The notes under the pieces are model-generated. The model did not search any database. It was not told the DNA's origin and was given only the letters and a program-made list of their open reading frames with translations. A stretch of DNA of 64,000 nucleotides, from positions 13,983,001 to 14,047,000 of the forward strand of contig JAIVEN010000018.1 in NCBI GenBank assembly GCA_026686845.1. Direction: 5' to 3'. Position numbers and translations under genes: made by a program. The first letter of the stretch is position 1, and the number at the start of each line of letters is the position of its first letter. The stretch is from Adenanthera pavonina. Lineage: Eukaryota; Streptophyta; Magnoliopsida; Fabales; Fabaceae. Shown here piece after piece: positions 30,030 to 42,815 of this stretch.

Positions 30030-32495
30030 CTAAAGCTTGGATTTTGGACCTTGAGATTCTCTAGACCATGTGGGAGGGATTATCTTGTATTCTTGGGTTG
30101 GGTCCGTCTGCTCAACTTCATCTCCGCTAAGAATGTCCTCGGAAAAAGTATTTGGATTGGCTTTGATGCAGTTCTGCAGAGCAACAAATGGATGTACACA
30201 GTCCGAGCCCTAAAACATGAGAGAAAATAGTATAATTCAACTCTAGTAGTTTAGAAGGAACAAAATCCAAAGCAAGAGCGTAGAGAATTTCAATGCTACA
30301 TTATTGGTAGATATATATATATATATATATCTATATATGATGGTTTATAGCATGCCACCATATAGAACTCTATAATATATACAACCACCAAAACAGTCTG
30401 ATCTGTGTCACTCAGTATGATAGCCCAAAAATAGTATCCCATGAAAAACACAAGTATAACTGGAAAGCTGTAGAAACAGTGATGAGCCTTTTGGTCCATA
30501 GAAAATGGGAAAGAAGGTAAAAGGATACGAGAAATGGAAATCAATGTCATATATAGAATACCAATATATGAGATATTATGGTGTATAAAATGTCCGTGTC
30601 TAGTATGACAGTTGGAACTAAAAAGGATATAATCGGTACTTTATAAATGTTAAGAGAGCCATAAAAGATGTGATATGAGACACTTATTTTTATGACTTTT
30701 TGAGTGGTATTAAATACTCTCATATCCCCTTAAATGGTGTGATCTTATGATACTATAACATCTTGGATGATACTATCCATCATCATGAATATCAATATAA
30801 TAAATACAGGCATCACGAGTGTCAACTGAAATCCAAGAAGTTGGATCAAAATGAAATTATAACGATATACCAAATGCCACCTAAAATCTCATCCATTTCT
30901 TATTGGCCTCTATTGCAAGATTATCAAAACTACAAGCAACTGTAACTCCCACGTAAAATTAAATTGAAAGACAAAGGACATCCCACTGCTCCCTACCTCT
31001 CATTTCATGAGTAATATTTGAATTAGCATAACTATTTCTCTGACTATAATGATCTATTATTGAGTATTGATCATATAGAAGTATTTTTCATGAATAATAT
31101 TTGAATTAGTATAGGTATTTCTCTGACTATAGTGATCTATTGATCATATAGGAGAAGTATCGACCTAGGCCCAAGTTGCTAATCACTCATTTCCAGTTAC
31201 CTTTTCTTCAGAAGTGCTCTTGAGAAAACAAAGGAACGCCTCTGAAAACTGATTTCCACATGGACCACTTCGCAAGTCAGCTATGCAAGGGCATTCTAAG
31301 GCTTTCTGAGCTTTTGCCTCAATAGACTGAAATTTGCAAATTTCAATTTCATTAACTCAAATTGCATGTTGAAAGCAAGTTAATTCATATGTTGAAAATG
31401 AACAAACCTTTGTTTCTTCATTTCCATAAGCTACAGCATCTGTAAATAATGAAAACAAAGATACTGATTCACATCATGCTAATTTGTTGTTGGTTCAAAG
31501 AAATTAAGAGAGTATGGGAGCAACTGTGTTTGACTAGTACTCAAAACTATTGATTACAGTATGCTCTGCTTTAAGTTATTCCCAAAGCAAATTTCTTATG
31601 CATGACTGATTATTGATTCTAAATTGAACATAAACTTCAACTATTCAGCTTTTTGGCAGCATTCAATACCCAGGTGACAGTGAATGCAGCAATAGCAATT
31701 AGCCAGTAGTGTCAACAGCCAGTCAAGGCGACAGTAATCAAAATGGCCCATTTTGTTCCATGGGGATAGAAGCTAAGAAATGTCCACTGATAAGGTGGTA
31801 TCACTAGGCAGCTATAAAGCATCAGTAACTCAAAATCAAAGCTGTATCATGCCCGATATATTATTTATACTCAAATGCAAATCATCTACAACTCAGCATT
31901 TCAAACTTCTTTTGAGTACTATATATCTTATTTATGCTGCACCATCCATATCATATCATGTCACATATTCATGTCAATGTTGGCTCTTTAGCTTGGCAAA
32001 TGGTTGGCTTACAGTAAGCTACAAAGCACTAATATCAACAAAAAAGGGATATGACACAATACGAGCACTGCAATGACACAAGATATTTAGTACTTAAATG
32101 CAATTTGAAATATCATATCATATTTGATACAAATGTTATACATGTATTGGACACTATAAAAACTTCGTTTTTGAACGGTGCTTCCAAGGCAATAAGACAG
32201 ATCGTCCGTGAACTGTAACAATGGCTGTGGAGGTTTGGAAAATTAGAAATTGTAAAAGCTGAAAGCCCACAACCTCACTTAGGCATTTTGACAAACACGT
32301 GAGGCCCACGAATTTTGACGAGCCGATGAATGCCCTTTACTTGGCAAACGGGAATATCGCATTATGATACAAAGAAAGTATATGAAAAAAGAAAGAACCT
32401 GCAATGGCAGATTCCAAGGAAGTGGAATTTGACTTGGTGGTTTCATCTATGACAGCAGCAGCAGGAGCAGCTTCAGCACTCATTGTTTGACCCAT
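30030..32495 (-). CDS. MIA40: MIA40, mitochondrial intermembrane-space import and assembly oxidoreductase
   Basis: Four exons: 32495-32399, 31439-31408, 31326-31201 and 30209-30030. They total 435 nt, 144 aa, with matching phases and GT-AG borders. MIA40 is the receptor/oxidoreductase that oxidises and traps small Cys-motif proteins in the mitochondrial intermembrane space; with Erv1 it forms a disulfide relay. Seen: redox-active CPC at residues 55-57, followed by twin CX9C motifs (Cys66/Cys76 and Cys89/Cys99) in the conserved CHCH block (ECPCIADLRSGPCGNQFSEA; GSDCVHPFVALQNCIKANP). The start MGQTMSAE is chosen because plant MIA40 begins MGQ and no upstream ATG is in frame. There is no membrane anchor, as in plant and animal forms. 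The variable tail ends KIIPPTWSRESQGPKSKL. Intact and probably functional. Confidence 0.95.
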
Positions 32496-33400
32496 CTTCG
32501 AATCTTCCAAAGATATCAATAATGACTCACAGTATTTAACGAAGCAGGCTTCTGCTGCTTGCTTAGCAACGAATCAACTCCAAGTGACTCTTCTTTCAAA
32601 TTCTGCTTTTTAGTAAGATAAAAGGAAAAATCAATCAAATTCCTGTTTAATACAATCAAATAACAGCAGCAGCTGCATCATCATCATCATAATCAACAAC
32701 AGCAGGTCAAATTGTTTGATGGTGGAATTTGACCTGAATGTAGAGAAGTGGAATTTGGAAATGGCAGAAGTCTGTGGTTTTGGATGATGGTGGAAGAGAG
32801 TGAACCTGTGATCCGTTGGATTTGATGTCGCAGGGTGTGCAGAGTAATACCTAGTCCTTGCGCTTCGGATTTTCTCTTGTGACGAGAATACGCACCAAAG
32901 GGGGTAAGAAAGAAGCGTGTTTTATTATATTTCTGGCCAATTTCCTGTTGCTCTCTTCTTTTCTATTATTCCATGCGGCATGACCAAGTTTTGCCCTGTC
33001 TACAAAGTCAATCACAAAGAATTCATAAAAATAAATAAATAAAAATCAATCATGAAGAAACTAAATATTTGGCCAAAAAAAGTAAATGAATAAACTGCAT
33101 ATATTTTAAAATAAATTACATAGCATAACATATTTGATGAAAGAAATGCAATATTCACATATATATATATATATATAATTTATAAATAGTATGACTCATT
33201 ATAAATTACTATGTTAAATATATAAAAAATTATAATATTAATCGTATGATTTTTTAAATTTATATTAGATTAAAAAAAAACACACACACACACACACATA
33301 TATATATGGATATATTGATATTGATGAATATGGTTTAAAGGAGTTATCACCAGGCATATAAACTTCCAGAAACTCTTCATTCTGTAGGAGGATTATCAAG
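32496..33400 (-). promoter_or_regulatory. MIA40 upstream region (5' UTR and promoter)
   Basis: No coding signal. The first about 100 bp upstream of the ATG is probably 5' UTR, and a (CAT)n run lies at about 32674-32689. A more GC-rich stretch at 32800-32900 is a plausible start region. Further upstream are (AT)n at 33159-33176 and (AC)n at 33282-33297. No clear TATA box could be assigned. Confidence 0.4.
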
Positions 33401-33414
33401 AATCAATAATATAA

Positions 33415-33760
33415 AAATTGCTCGTAATTGTGTGGGCATGATAAGCTAGCCAATTGGTATTTTCATTTACTTCTTTAAAAATATGACCTAAATAGACAGA
33501 CCACTCCCGCATCAGAAGTTATCTAATGTCACGCATGATGGTGACAATAGGATGCATTATCGAATACTCGTTAGCAATGAGCGTAATGGATTCAACAGAA
33601 TCACTGAAAATAGGCACTTTCCTTGAACTCTTCTCCTAGCAAATCTTCAAGCCCTGTAAGATTCCCATCACGATCCTGAGCAAGACCCCCACATGCAGCT
33701 TCACCATATGGATCAATTAAGCCACTCACTTCCTTGCGAACCCAATTCCTTTCAGTGGTC
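33415..33760 (-). pseudogene. LINE-type RNase H domain fragment
   Basis: Two frames on the minus strand give pieces of the plant 'reverse-transcriptase-like' RNase H domain. GEAACGGLAQDRDGN is followed, after a frame change, by SDSVESITLIANEYSIMHP, MREWSVYLGHIFKEVNENT and NWLAYHAH. The DSxE and the C-terminal NxxxxWLAxxA patterns are typical. Stops and the frameshift make it a dead fragment; no RT or endonuclease is left. Confidence 0.65.
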
Positions 33761-33974
33761 TCGAGAATTGGTAAAGATCACGTCTGAGGCCAACTCTGAG
33801 GCTAAGTTTGATATGAATGAATATTTTTAAGGAAAATAGAAAGGGAAAAGGAGAGAAAGAAGAGATTTCTTTGAGAAGTCTATTTTTATTACATTGCAAC
33901 ATTTTTGTCTTCCGACAATGGACAAAAAATATGCCCAAAGAGCCAAAAAGTGTTCCTATAAAATTAGGGAACAA

Positions 33975-34500
33975 TTTTCGGCCGTAATTTATGCAACCAT
34001 TACCTATTCTCTAAGGCAATACTTTTTAGGTACAATTTGCAAAGCCGTTAACTAAATGCGCCTTGACCATTACTACTCCAATGTGTCTTACTTGTTAAGT
34101 ATGAAAAGCAAAATATTACAAATAAAATATATAATTTAAATATATTTACAGGTTTGTATATTTCTTTTTTGCCAAGACTAGAAAATTTTTTTACGAGAAA
34201 AAGTATTAAAATTTCTAGTTTTTTAATAAAATTTCCTATAGAGAACAAATAAAAAGCGTTGCATAAATAAAAGTATTATAGACAATTGGGCATTTTTTGT
34301 TGCCTATTTAAAAAATACAAGGCAACAAGTAGAAAACTGTTGCCTAATTTATTTAGACTACAATTTTTAAATGTTATTCGGTTCTCTAAAATAAAAGTCA
34401 ATAATGACACTTGAAAAACTGTTGCATATTTATTTATTAGGCAACACTTTTATACTTATTACAAAACTAACTGTTGTCATAAGTCAAAAATGTTGTAGTG
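33975..34500. mobile_element. CACTA-type transposon end with GTTGCCT subterminal repeats
   Basis: Ends in ATGTTGTAGTG (to 34500), the inverse of CACTACAACAT. Subterminal units related to TTGTTGCCTATTT / AAATAGGCAAC occur in both directions at 34290-34460. No other terminus or transposase was found. The subterminal unit differs from that at 5098-5395, so this is a different family. Confidence 0.45.
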
Positions 34501-37153
34501 TTAATTTGTCTCTCTAAAAAGTTTAAATGATATGTGTGTCAAAAATGTTGAACAATGATTTCTTCCTCATTTTCTTTTCATGAAACTTTCTTCGTATCTA
34601 CCAAATCTAACTTAAGACTCATACCTTCAACTTCATGTCATCAATAGTCTTTCAGGTACTCATGAACGAAATGTCCATCTCTCTTGTGTCTCGTCTGAGA
34701 AAATTCTGTTAAAAAGGGTCATTTCTACATCATCACCCACAAGCTCAATTTCTATAGAACAGAAAGATAGTCAAAGGCGGATTTTGGAGGGTTATCTTCA
34801 ACCCCCTTCTCATGCTTAAATCTTAGTTACATATATTTAATTAAAGTTACGTCAAAACTTTCCTAGTTTATTGTATATTTTCTGACAACGAACATATGTA
34901 GGGGATCAGATCTATCCTATGCACACCAAGGTAAGTTTCAGTTTGGTTCGGTTTAACTGAAACAAATTGAACCAACATTTGACTTTAAACTAAGTTCTAT
35001 TGTTTGATGACGTAGACTAACGTTTGAGCTAAGTTAATTCAATTTGCAGTGATCGAGGCAGTTGAGTATACTGGATCTTGCATGATGAGCAACAAATTGA
35101 AGATGAACATGTTCATCTGGATTCTCAGGAATAAAGACAGTAAAACTTTAAAAATGAAAAGAAAAGTAATTCTCCAACAACCAAAAGGATAACATAAACA
35201 CTGAAGAATAAAAAACAAAAAAAATGCAAAAATCAAACTGCGAATTAAGTCGACACAAAAAGTGGTTCCCAGTTTTGAACGTGGTTAAGTCTAAATCCAA
35301 ATCATTTTTCCAAATATATATATATAGATTGAGTACATATACAATATTTTACGTTAAAATTAATAAATATATTATAAATGATCTTAGAAATAGATACAGA
35401 TATCTAGAAATATAAAAAGTAAGAATAAAAATATTTCACATATGAAAAAAAATATGTATAAGGAGTTGAATAATATTTATAAAACTTTTTGTAAATCGTT
35501 TTTCCAAAATACTAGAACCTACTTTGAGCCCAAAGAAGAAGAAAAAAAAGATTTTTGTGAGTTCGTGAAAAATCAACTAACTTTTACCAATTTAGTTATT
35601 TTTTACTATTTTTAAAGATTAAATAACTTGTTCATTGATTTTTTGTTTTTTGGTTGAAAATATATGTCTATATATAAAATAAGAAATTCAAAAGAGTAAT
35701 AAATAGACAAACAACTCCTAACGGAAGGAAAAAAAAAAACGAGAAAGATAGTAGATATCAGACATGGTGCTCCTAAGCCTAATAGGTACTTGATGCAAAC
35801 CCGAAGATAAGATAAGTGAATAGGCCTGCTACAAATCCAAACCAAAAGGATACAAATGCGGTTGAGAGATAAGTTTCTGATTAAGGATGAAATGAATCGC
35901 TCTTCTAACACCTTCAAACACGCATCCAAGTTTTCCATCCCCTTTCTTGAATTTACACCTCCAAGTCCAACCATACTCTAAACCAAATGATTCCTGAATA
36001 GCAACAACAAGCATTTCTCTCCAATTGCAAACTACTTTGGACAGTTTTGGTAACCCCGCTAAAAACTGCTGGCGATCTTAAAAGCGTGTTTGTGGGATAC
36101 GGAATCACAAAATAAGAAGTGAGGAATCACAGCTAATGACTAAAAGACAAAATAATAATAATAATAATAATAATCATCATCATCATCATCATCATCATCC
36201 AAAATATTTCAAGATATCATTAAAGTCCCAAAAGCCCGTAAGTCATAAAAAATGCAACTATCAATTCGAGTTATTTTATATTCAACTTCCGCAATGCTTT
36301 TATACTGAATAGTGTAGATTTTTTTAGTAATCTTTCAAGATTTAACATGAGATAATTCAACTGAACTAAAAGATGCAAGTGTCAATATCATGGATTTTAT
36401 ATTGAACTTTCACAACTTTATACTTGGCTATATAAATTTTTACACTAATATTTCGAGATTTAAGACAATAATTCAACTAAACTAAAAAATGCAAGTGCCA
36501 ATACCAATGATTTTATACTGAACTTCTTTAAACCGCAATTTTATATTCAGTTGTGTAGATTTTTACTCTAATTTTATGAGAAAAAATACATGGAACAATC
36601 CAACTATACTTTAATCTTCTATTAATTAAGTCCTTCGGAACTTCAGTAATGTTGCCTTTAAGTCCTTAACTGTGACTCCCTCTGAGAAAGCTACACAATA
36701 CAGGTGAAGTTGTTCCCTCACCAAAAGTTTAATCGAGGTATTTGTTGTAGAAAGTTAACATTTCACTTTAATTTTAAAAAACAAAACGTCTAATTTTTGT
36801 CCCAAGAATAACTGTAAAAGAATCCTAGCCTGCAGAAATATATGTTTGTTACAGGCTCATAATTTATTCATTATAAAGAGATTAATAACACCCCACAAAA
36901 ACAGGAGAAGAAAACATTAGACGTATCTGAATGGCAAAAATTAAAAAAGAATATTGGGGCCAACTATTTATTTACGCAAGAATGATGAATCAACAGCGCC
37001 ATTGTTAATCCAATTATACAATTCTTGGTGTTCAAAGTATAAGAACCTGAGGATTAAAGAATCAAGATTTACTCCCCCAGATCTTACCACCTCCTCATCA
37101 GTTTTTTTTTTTTTCATTTTCTTTTTCTTTCCCCTGCCCTTTGAACTTCCTCT
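34501..37153. other. Intergenic region between MIA40 and the RING gene; no supported gene
   Basis: AT-rich. Short protein-like pieces occur on the minus strand at 35830-36014 (ESFGLEYGWTWRCKF...), too short and isolated to call a gene. The T-rich plus-strand run at 37100-37130 lies in the probable 3' UTR of the RING gene. Otherwise no signal. Confidence 0.5.
36151..36198. repeat. (AAT)n(CAT)n compound microsatellite
   Basis: About eight AAT units followed by about eight CAT units. Confidence 0.9.
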
Positions 37154-40100
37154 TTACATAATGGAATATGCTCGGATCACCTCGACAATAGGTGCTCGGC
37201 ATAAAGGGCATTTTCCTCCACCACGAACTAACTCATTAGCACATTTTGAACAAGTGCACATGTGCCCACATCTGCAATAAATTTTCAATTAAGGCAAGGA
37301 AAAGGGTATCAAACCATTGTTCCTAAGAATCATGAATAGAATAGAAAATTAAAAATTACATGCATTCACCAATGCATATGCAGTTATTTTCCAACATTAA
37401 GGCTCGGGTTTTAGTGTGTGCTTGAAGTACAGATGCGTCATGCATAAAATACCTGTACAAGAGCGAATCAATATGGCTATCACAACAAACACAACAAGTT
37501 CCTTTCTTCACATGGCCCCATTTAGACCCATCCTCCGATGTCTCAGCGCTCAATCCTACAAGATGGAATTAAGTGACAGTTAAAGCAAATGCAAACCATA
37601 CAACTTCATTATCTATAATGAAAATTGGTTCTTTCCTCCAAAAGATAAGACCCACAACAAAAATAAATAAATTACATTGGGCCCCAAAAAATTTAAGAAA
37701 AGAAATTATACCACTTTCAGCAGCTGACCGATTCAGTGCTGCAGAGACTTCCTGTCTGACAGAACGCTGTAATTCCAGTTGCATATCCATGCAAGCCTCC
37801 AACATCCTCTGCATGTGATTCATGCCTTGCTGAAGTCTTGCCATATCTGATCTCAAATCATTGATTATCTCCCATTCCTACCCCCAAATACAATCAGTAT
37901 CAATACCCACAAACCACAAACCTTGCTTGACCAAGGAATTTTGATACGTATGTAGCATGATGATGGCTTCTATTGGTACAGACAATTCTCATATTTTAAT
38001 CAACTCACAGAATAGCATTAAGAGCCTAGATTGCAATTAAACTCAACCAAATTCTGATCCATTTCTTGTTCCAATTAATATCTCACCTGAAACTACCAAT
38101 GATTTCAAATAAAGAGAAAACCTACGTACTTTCATTTTCCACATAGAACTTCAAGAGAAAACAAATCTTATTGAACATACAGTGATTTTTTAAAGCTATG
38201 ATGCAGAAAGAATGGGGGAAAACAAAGGCAATGTAAGTAGACTAACAATTTCAGAACGATGCATGCTATGGCGAGACCATCCAGTCTGATGCAAGTCCTG
38301 GTGCCACAGTGGCTGAGGTGGAGGTACTGGTGGAGAGGGCAACACTAGAGAAGGCCTATTAATGGCATCATGTTGAACCCCATTACGTTCATCCACCTGT
38401 TGTTCAGGATCCCTATCAGGTGAGGCAGGAGTTGGAGTTGGCAAGTTTCTCTGCAAATCCCAATCAATAGGTGCACGACTTTGCCTTTCGACATATGACT
38501 GTATCAGTTGGTCCAGACTTTCACGGAAACCACTGCGAAGTAGATTGGAAACACTTCTCCTGAAAAAGTAAAAACGCATCAACTATAATCATGCTGCCTT
38601 GAAGATATGAAAGCCAATTGATCAAATATCAAACTGAGGTCTGAAAAAACTGTCAGCACATAGGCAAAATAAAGAATTACCTGCTCAAAAGTTCTCTAAG
38701 TTCCATGCTATACACATTATCATCATCAGGTGGATGAAATCTATTGAATCTCCTAAGAGGAACACCTCGTCGATTCCTTGGAGGACCAGAAGGTTCTTCA
38801 GACCAATTACCAGCAGCTTCCCTTGAATTATCCTCATGCCAAATTCCCTGAGCTTCTCGTGGATGAGTATCTTCCCCTTCCGCACTTATTGGAGTCTCCT
38901 GCCGCCAATCACTAACAGCACTTCCATCTCTTAATTGATTCAATGGACCATAAGCTCTCCGTTGCCAATTCCCACGACCATCATCAGTAACTTGTTCCTG
39001 CCAATTCCCTCCTTGATTACTAGTTTCTTGCCAACTTATACTCTCAGTAGTGCTACTTTCAAAAGTTCCTGTTTGATCAGCTAACTGCTGCACATCAGTT
39101 TCCAGGCTCCTAATCTGCCCTTGTTCATAATTTTCATGCTCAGCATCTATTAAATTGTTTTCTTGGTTCGCATCACTTCTAGTTTCACTGATGTTACCAT
39201 TAGATGTAGCATCAGAATTGCTGCTTGCTTGACCACGAACAATATTTTCTAATCTTGAGCGAAACCCTTCTCTGAATTGTCAAAACAAGAGCATCAACTA
39301 AGAATCATAACACGTGCAACTTGTGCATCAAAAATAACCTTTAAGATTATTCTTTTCTTTCATGAAGAATTTTCAAAATTATCCTATTGGAAATAAATAA
39401 GCAGTGAACAAATTTACCATAGATGGATGCCAAAGATCTACTAAAACGTTGAAAAAGAAACTTCAGAATATATTCAGAATGACACTAAATTGAACTTAAC
39501 TTCTTTTTGGGGAGAAAAGGAGGATGAAAAAGATAAAAGAAAGAAGCAAGCCAAGTGGGCAAGCTAGGTAGACATCTCAAGTCCTGTTGAATTGCAAAAC
39601 AAAAATATGCAGAGCTCACTGCATATTGATGAAGAAACTTATAAGCATAAACCAACGTACTACAGCATATAAGTAAAGGCTTAAATGCTTTGGGAAAATA
39701 GAAATTACATAGAAATGGTGTTGAGTAAGCATAATTATTCTCAAAGTTATGGATGAAAAGGCATCTATAAAAATGTTATTCAGTTGACACTTGATGAGAA
39801 TCAGAAGTAGTAAAGTTACAAACTCACATAATAGAACTTAGGCAACTATCAATTTTTTGAAATAAATCTGCATCTTAGAGACACTAAATAGATGCAACCG
39901 AATTTGGCAAAAGAAAAATAAAAACCAAACCAAAGCTATGGCAGATTCTAAAAAGAAAAGGAAAAAGAAATTATAGTCCTAATTTTTAAAAGGAAAAAAC
40001 ATCCCCAGGTCTTGAATGCACACCTTAAGCCAGAGACTGTGTGACGTTGTCTTAACTGAACTAATTCACTTGCAGCCACAGAAGGAGGCCTCTCATCTTC

Positions 40101-42187
40101 GATGGTTCCTTCATTTCGGAGGAATCTACCTCTGAGTAACGACTGAAAAGGTATTTGTGTATCAATAGTCAAGTTATAACAAGCAAAAGTAGAAGTCTGA
40201 GATTATATAATTTAATTAAAAAAAAAAAAAGGTGCTATGCCTATCATTTCATTCCAGTCACATGATTGAAGATGTTTTTACAGAAAAATTAATGAAAATG
40301 AATTTAAAAAAATCAGAATGATGATAAAAATAGTAAACATGTTTCACTTGATAATGAAAGAACATCGACATTAAATTCTATTTGATTTTTAATAATCAAA
40401 AGAATTCATAAATTAAGAAAGAAATTATCAGAAACAAATAATTTGAGTAGAAGTAAACATCAAAATATCTTATGAAATATATTCTTGAGACATGCGATAT
40501 GCTAGAATGTCAGTTGAGTTTAAAAAGCTGAATGCAATTAAGAATCAGCCACACTAGGCAATTGATCTGTAAAGATCCATGTAATATTTCACAGCTTCAA
40601 TATTCTTAAAGAAGCTATGCATAGTGATTCCCAACACAATATAGTTACATGGCCGCTTGCGCCTTTCCAATTGATAAAAGGTCAATTCAGCAAAACATAT
40701 CCAAAGGACGGAGCACCAGCACATATTATATCATAATTTTAATCATCATCTGTAAACACTAGAACCAAGAACAATCTCTAACTATATCAAGGCAGAAAGC
40801 AAGGAAAATATCCAAACCAGATAAATCAGAACCAGAAGCAAACATCAGCAGAATATTCAGTATCAAGAAAATCACTACATATTTTTAAAACAGTTTCATA
40901 AATGACCATCTGAAAAGAAATGCCTATTGCAAGAGGTTCAAACTATATTTTCGAATTCTTCTAAGACATGGTTCCAACTATGTGAAGACATTACAAGGAA
41001 TAATTTTAATTCCATCAGATAATCCAACTGACCTGGATGCGGTTACGATGAGCAAAATCAGAAACAGCTCGGTGTTCCAACAAACCCTGTAGCTCTCTCT
41101 GTCTTTCCCTTTCAACCCTCACAAGCAAATCAACCAGAGCTTGTCTTCCACGCAACCTCAACAAGTCCCTGCGTACATGCTCTGGCTGGCCCTCATCATG
41201 ATCAGTTAACAATCCATCACGGACTCGCTCAGCTCGAGAACCACTTTCAGTGACTTGACTATCCCTCCGGCTCCCACGAGAACCTCTCTGCTGACTGGTC
41301 ATTTGCACCCACTCCCTGACAATTCTTACCCTTTCACGCTCTGTTTCACCAAGCCACTCTGCTCTGCGATTATTGTTTCTCTGACTCACATTAGATGAAT
41401 GATCACTGATGCCACTTTCCATCCATCCTCGAACAATTTGTCTAACTCTCTCCCTCTCAACTTCACCAAGATCAGGAGATTGCTCCCTGCTAGACCCATT
41501 ATGATCACCATTTTCATTCTGTGATTGAATCTGATCATGTGACCAAGTCCCATAATCATTTTCACTTTCACTTGCATCCACCAAACTTCCCTGATTCTCA
41601 CTACCTCGACTATCTGACATGGTACTTGATTCATTGGCATTAGAGTTAGCACTCCTTTGTTGTCGCAACCTTTCCCTCATTCTTTCACGTGCCCGATTAA
41701 GTAAGTGCTCATCCTCCAATTCACGCCACATCTGTAGAATTGCAGAAGCCTGAGTGCTGGGCCTCTCTACAGCCCCCTCCTGGCCAGAAGTTGGAGTCTG
41801 TGATCCCCTCAAAAAAGAGGAGTCCAACATTGAGACTGTGTGTAGTCCTGCAAGTGCCATTAACTCAGACTCCCGATTCCTCCTCTCAATTGTAGTTATC
41901 ATCTCTTGGGCCTGTTGGGCAGCCCATCTGCTCAAAAGCCGTGAGTGGTGCCGGTGTGCAGCTGATGATTCTGCCAAATCATCCCCCTCAAGATCAGATC
42001 TTCGTCTCCTCCTAACTAGCTGATCACCCTCATCGTCCTCCCCATCCTGAGTTCTGGCAGAACTACACGAAGCAAAGGACATGCAATCATCCAAGTGGCC
42101 CCGCATAAACTCCTCCAGCCCACGCTCAAAGTCAGCATGAGCATCAGTGGATTCAGGCTTCTGTTGTAGCGGTTGAAAATCTGTCAT
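37154..42187 (-). CDS. RING-HC (C3HC4) zinc-finger protein, predicted E3 ubiquitin ligase
   Basis: Seven coding exons: 42187-41033, 40142-40024, 39271-38681, 38559-38247, 37877-37712, 37555-37453 and 37271-37154. All borders are GT-AG with matching phases; 2565 nt give 854 aa. The C-terminal RING has ligands Cys802, Cys805, Cys817, His819, Cys823, Cys826, Cys837 and Cys840 (CGHMCTCSKCANELV, KCPLCRAPI), with the end VEVIRAYSIM. Such domains recruit E2 enzymes for ubiquitin transfer. The long N-terminal part is hydrophilic, with repeated Arg/Glu-rich helices (GEVERERVRQIVRGW, GETERERVRIVREW) and a helix before the RING (MNHMQRMLEACMDMQLELQ). Start chosen at MTDFQPLQQ; an in-frame ATG nine codons upstream is possible. 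It matches a conserved plant RING family; substrates are unknown to me. Intact. Confidence 0.93.
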
Positions 42188-42815
42188 CTTCACCCAAATA
42201 CCTACCCTCACCACTACCCTCGAAACCCAATTTTATCCCTCTATCAACCCACCGCTACAAATACACACCTTAAGCCACCATTTCAAAGCCTAAAATCTAA
42301 AGAAAACAAATAAGAGGGAAGCTAAACCGCCATTTCAATCTCTCGAAAACCGAAAAGGAAAAGAAAAAAGAAAAAGAAAAAGGGGAACCACAATTTGGGT
42401 GGGAAACTCATGGGAAAGTGGGGGAAAAACAAACAAGTTGGCTCAATTAAATTAAAATTCAAAGTCGCACACATACCCGCACCTGATAAATTACACGAGT
42501 CAAAATCAACAAATAAAACCAAAAATTGAGACAGATAAAAAACGATATCAAGATAACGCACTGAATTAAAATATAATTGGGATCATCAACAGGATAAAGA
42601 GACAATGTCCAAATTAAGTGGCGAAACTAGGGCAAAATAGAGTGCCGAAGAAGACGACGTACCTTATATAGCCAAAGTAAAATGAAGGGAAACCCTAGCT
42701 TCTTCTTTTGAAGGGAGAAAATGTGAAGATTGTGGAAGACGCACTAAGAGTGAGAGAGGAAGGAGAGATCAGAGAGGCGAACGATGTGAGAATTTATATT
42801 GTACAAATGAGGAAG
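42188..42815 (-). promoter_or_regulatory. 5' UTR and promoter of the RING gene
   Basis: On the minus strand a TATA-like ATATAAATT lies at about 42792-42800. A telo-box-like AGGGTTT (AAACCCT on plus, about 42691) follows downstream. A possible 5'-UTR donor AAG/GTACGT at about 42660 suggests a leader intron whose acceptor would lie just upstream of the ATG. These assignments are by motif only. Confidence 0.45.

Noticed and set aside
30763..32076. Plus-strand frames at 30763-30945 and 31780-32076
   Set aside because: They lie opposite MIA40 introns and have no features of real proteins.
35612..36014. Two overlapping minus-strand frames of 61 and 120 codons
   Set aside because: The first has a somewhat protein-like composition, but there is no family signature and no exon partners.
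38196..39093. Separate small genes at 38196-38582 and 38677-39093 on the minus strand
   Set aside because: They are exons 4 and 3 of the RING gene, joined by GT-AG borders in matching phase.
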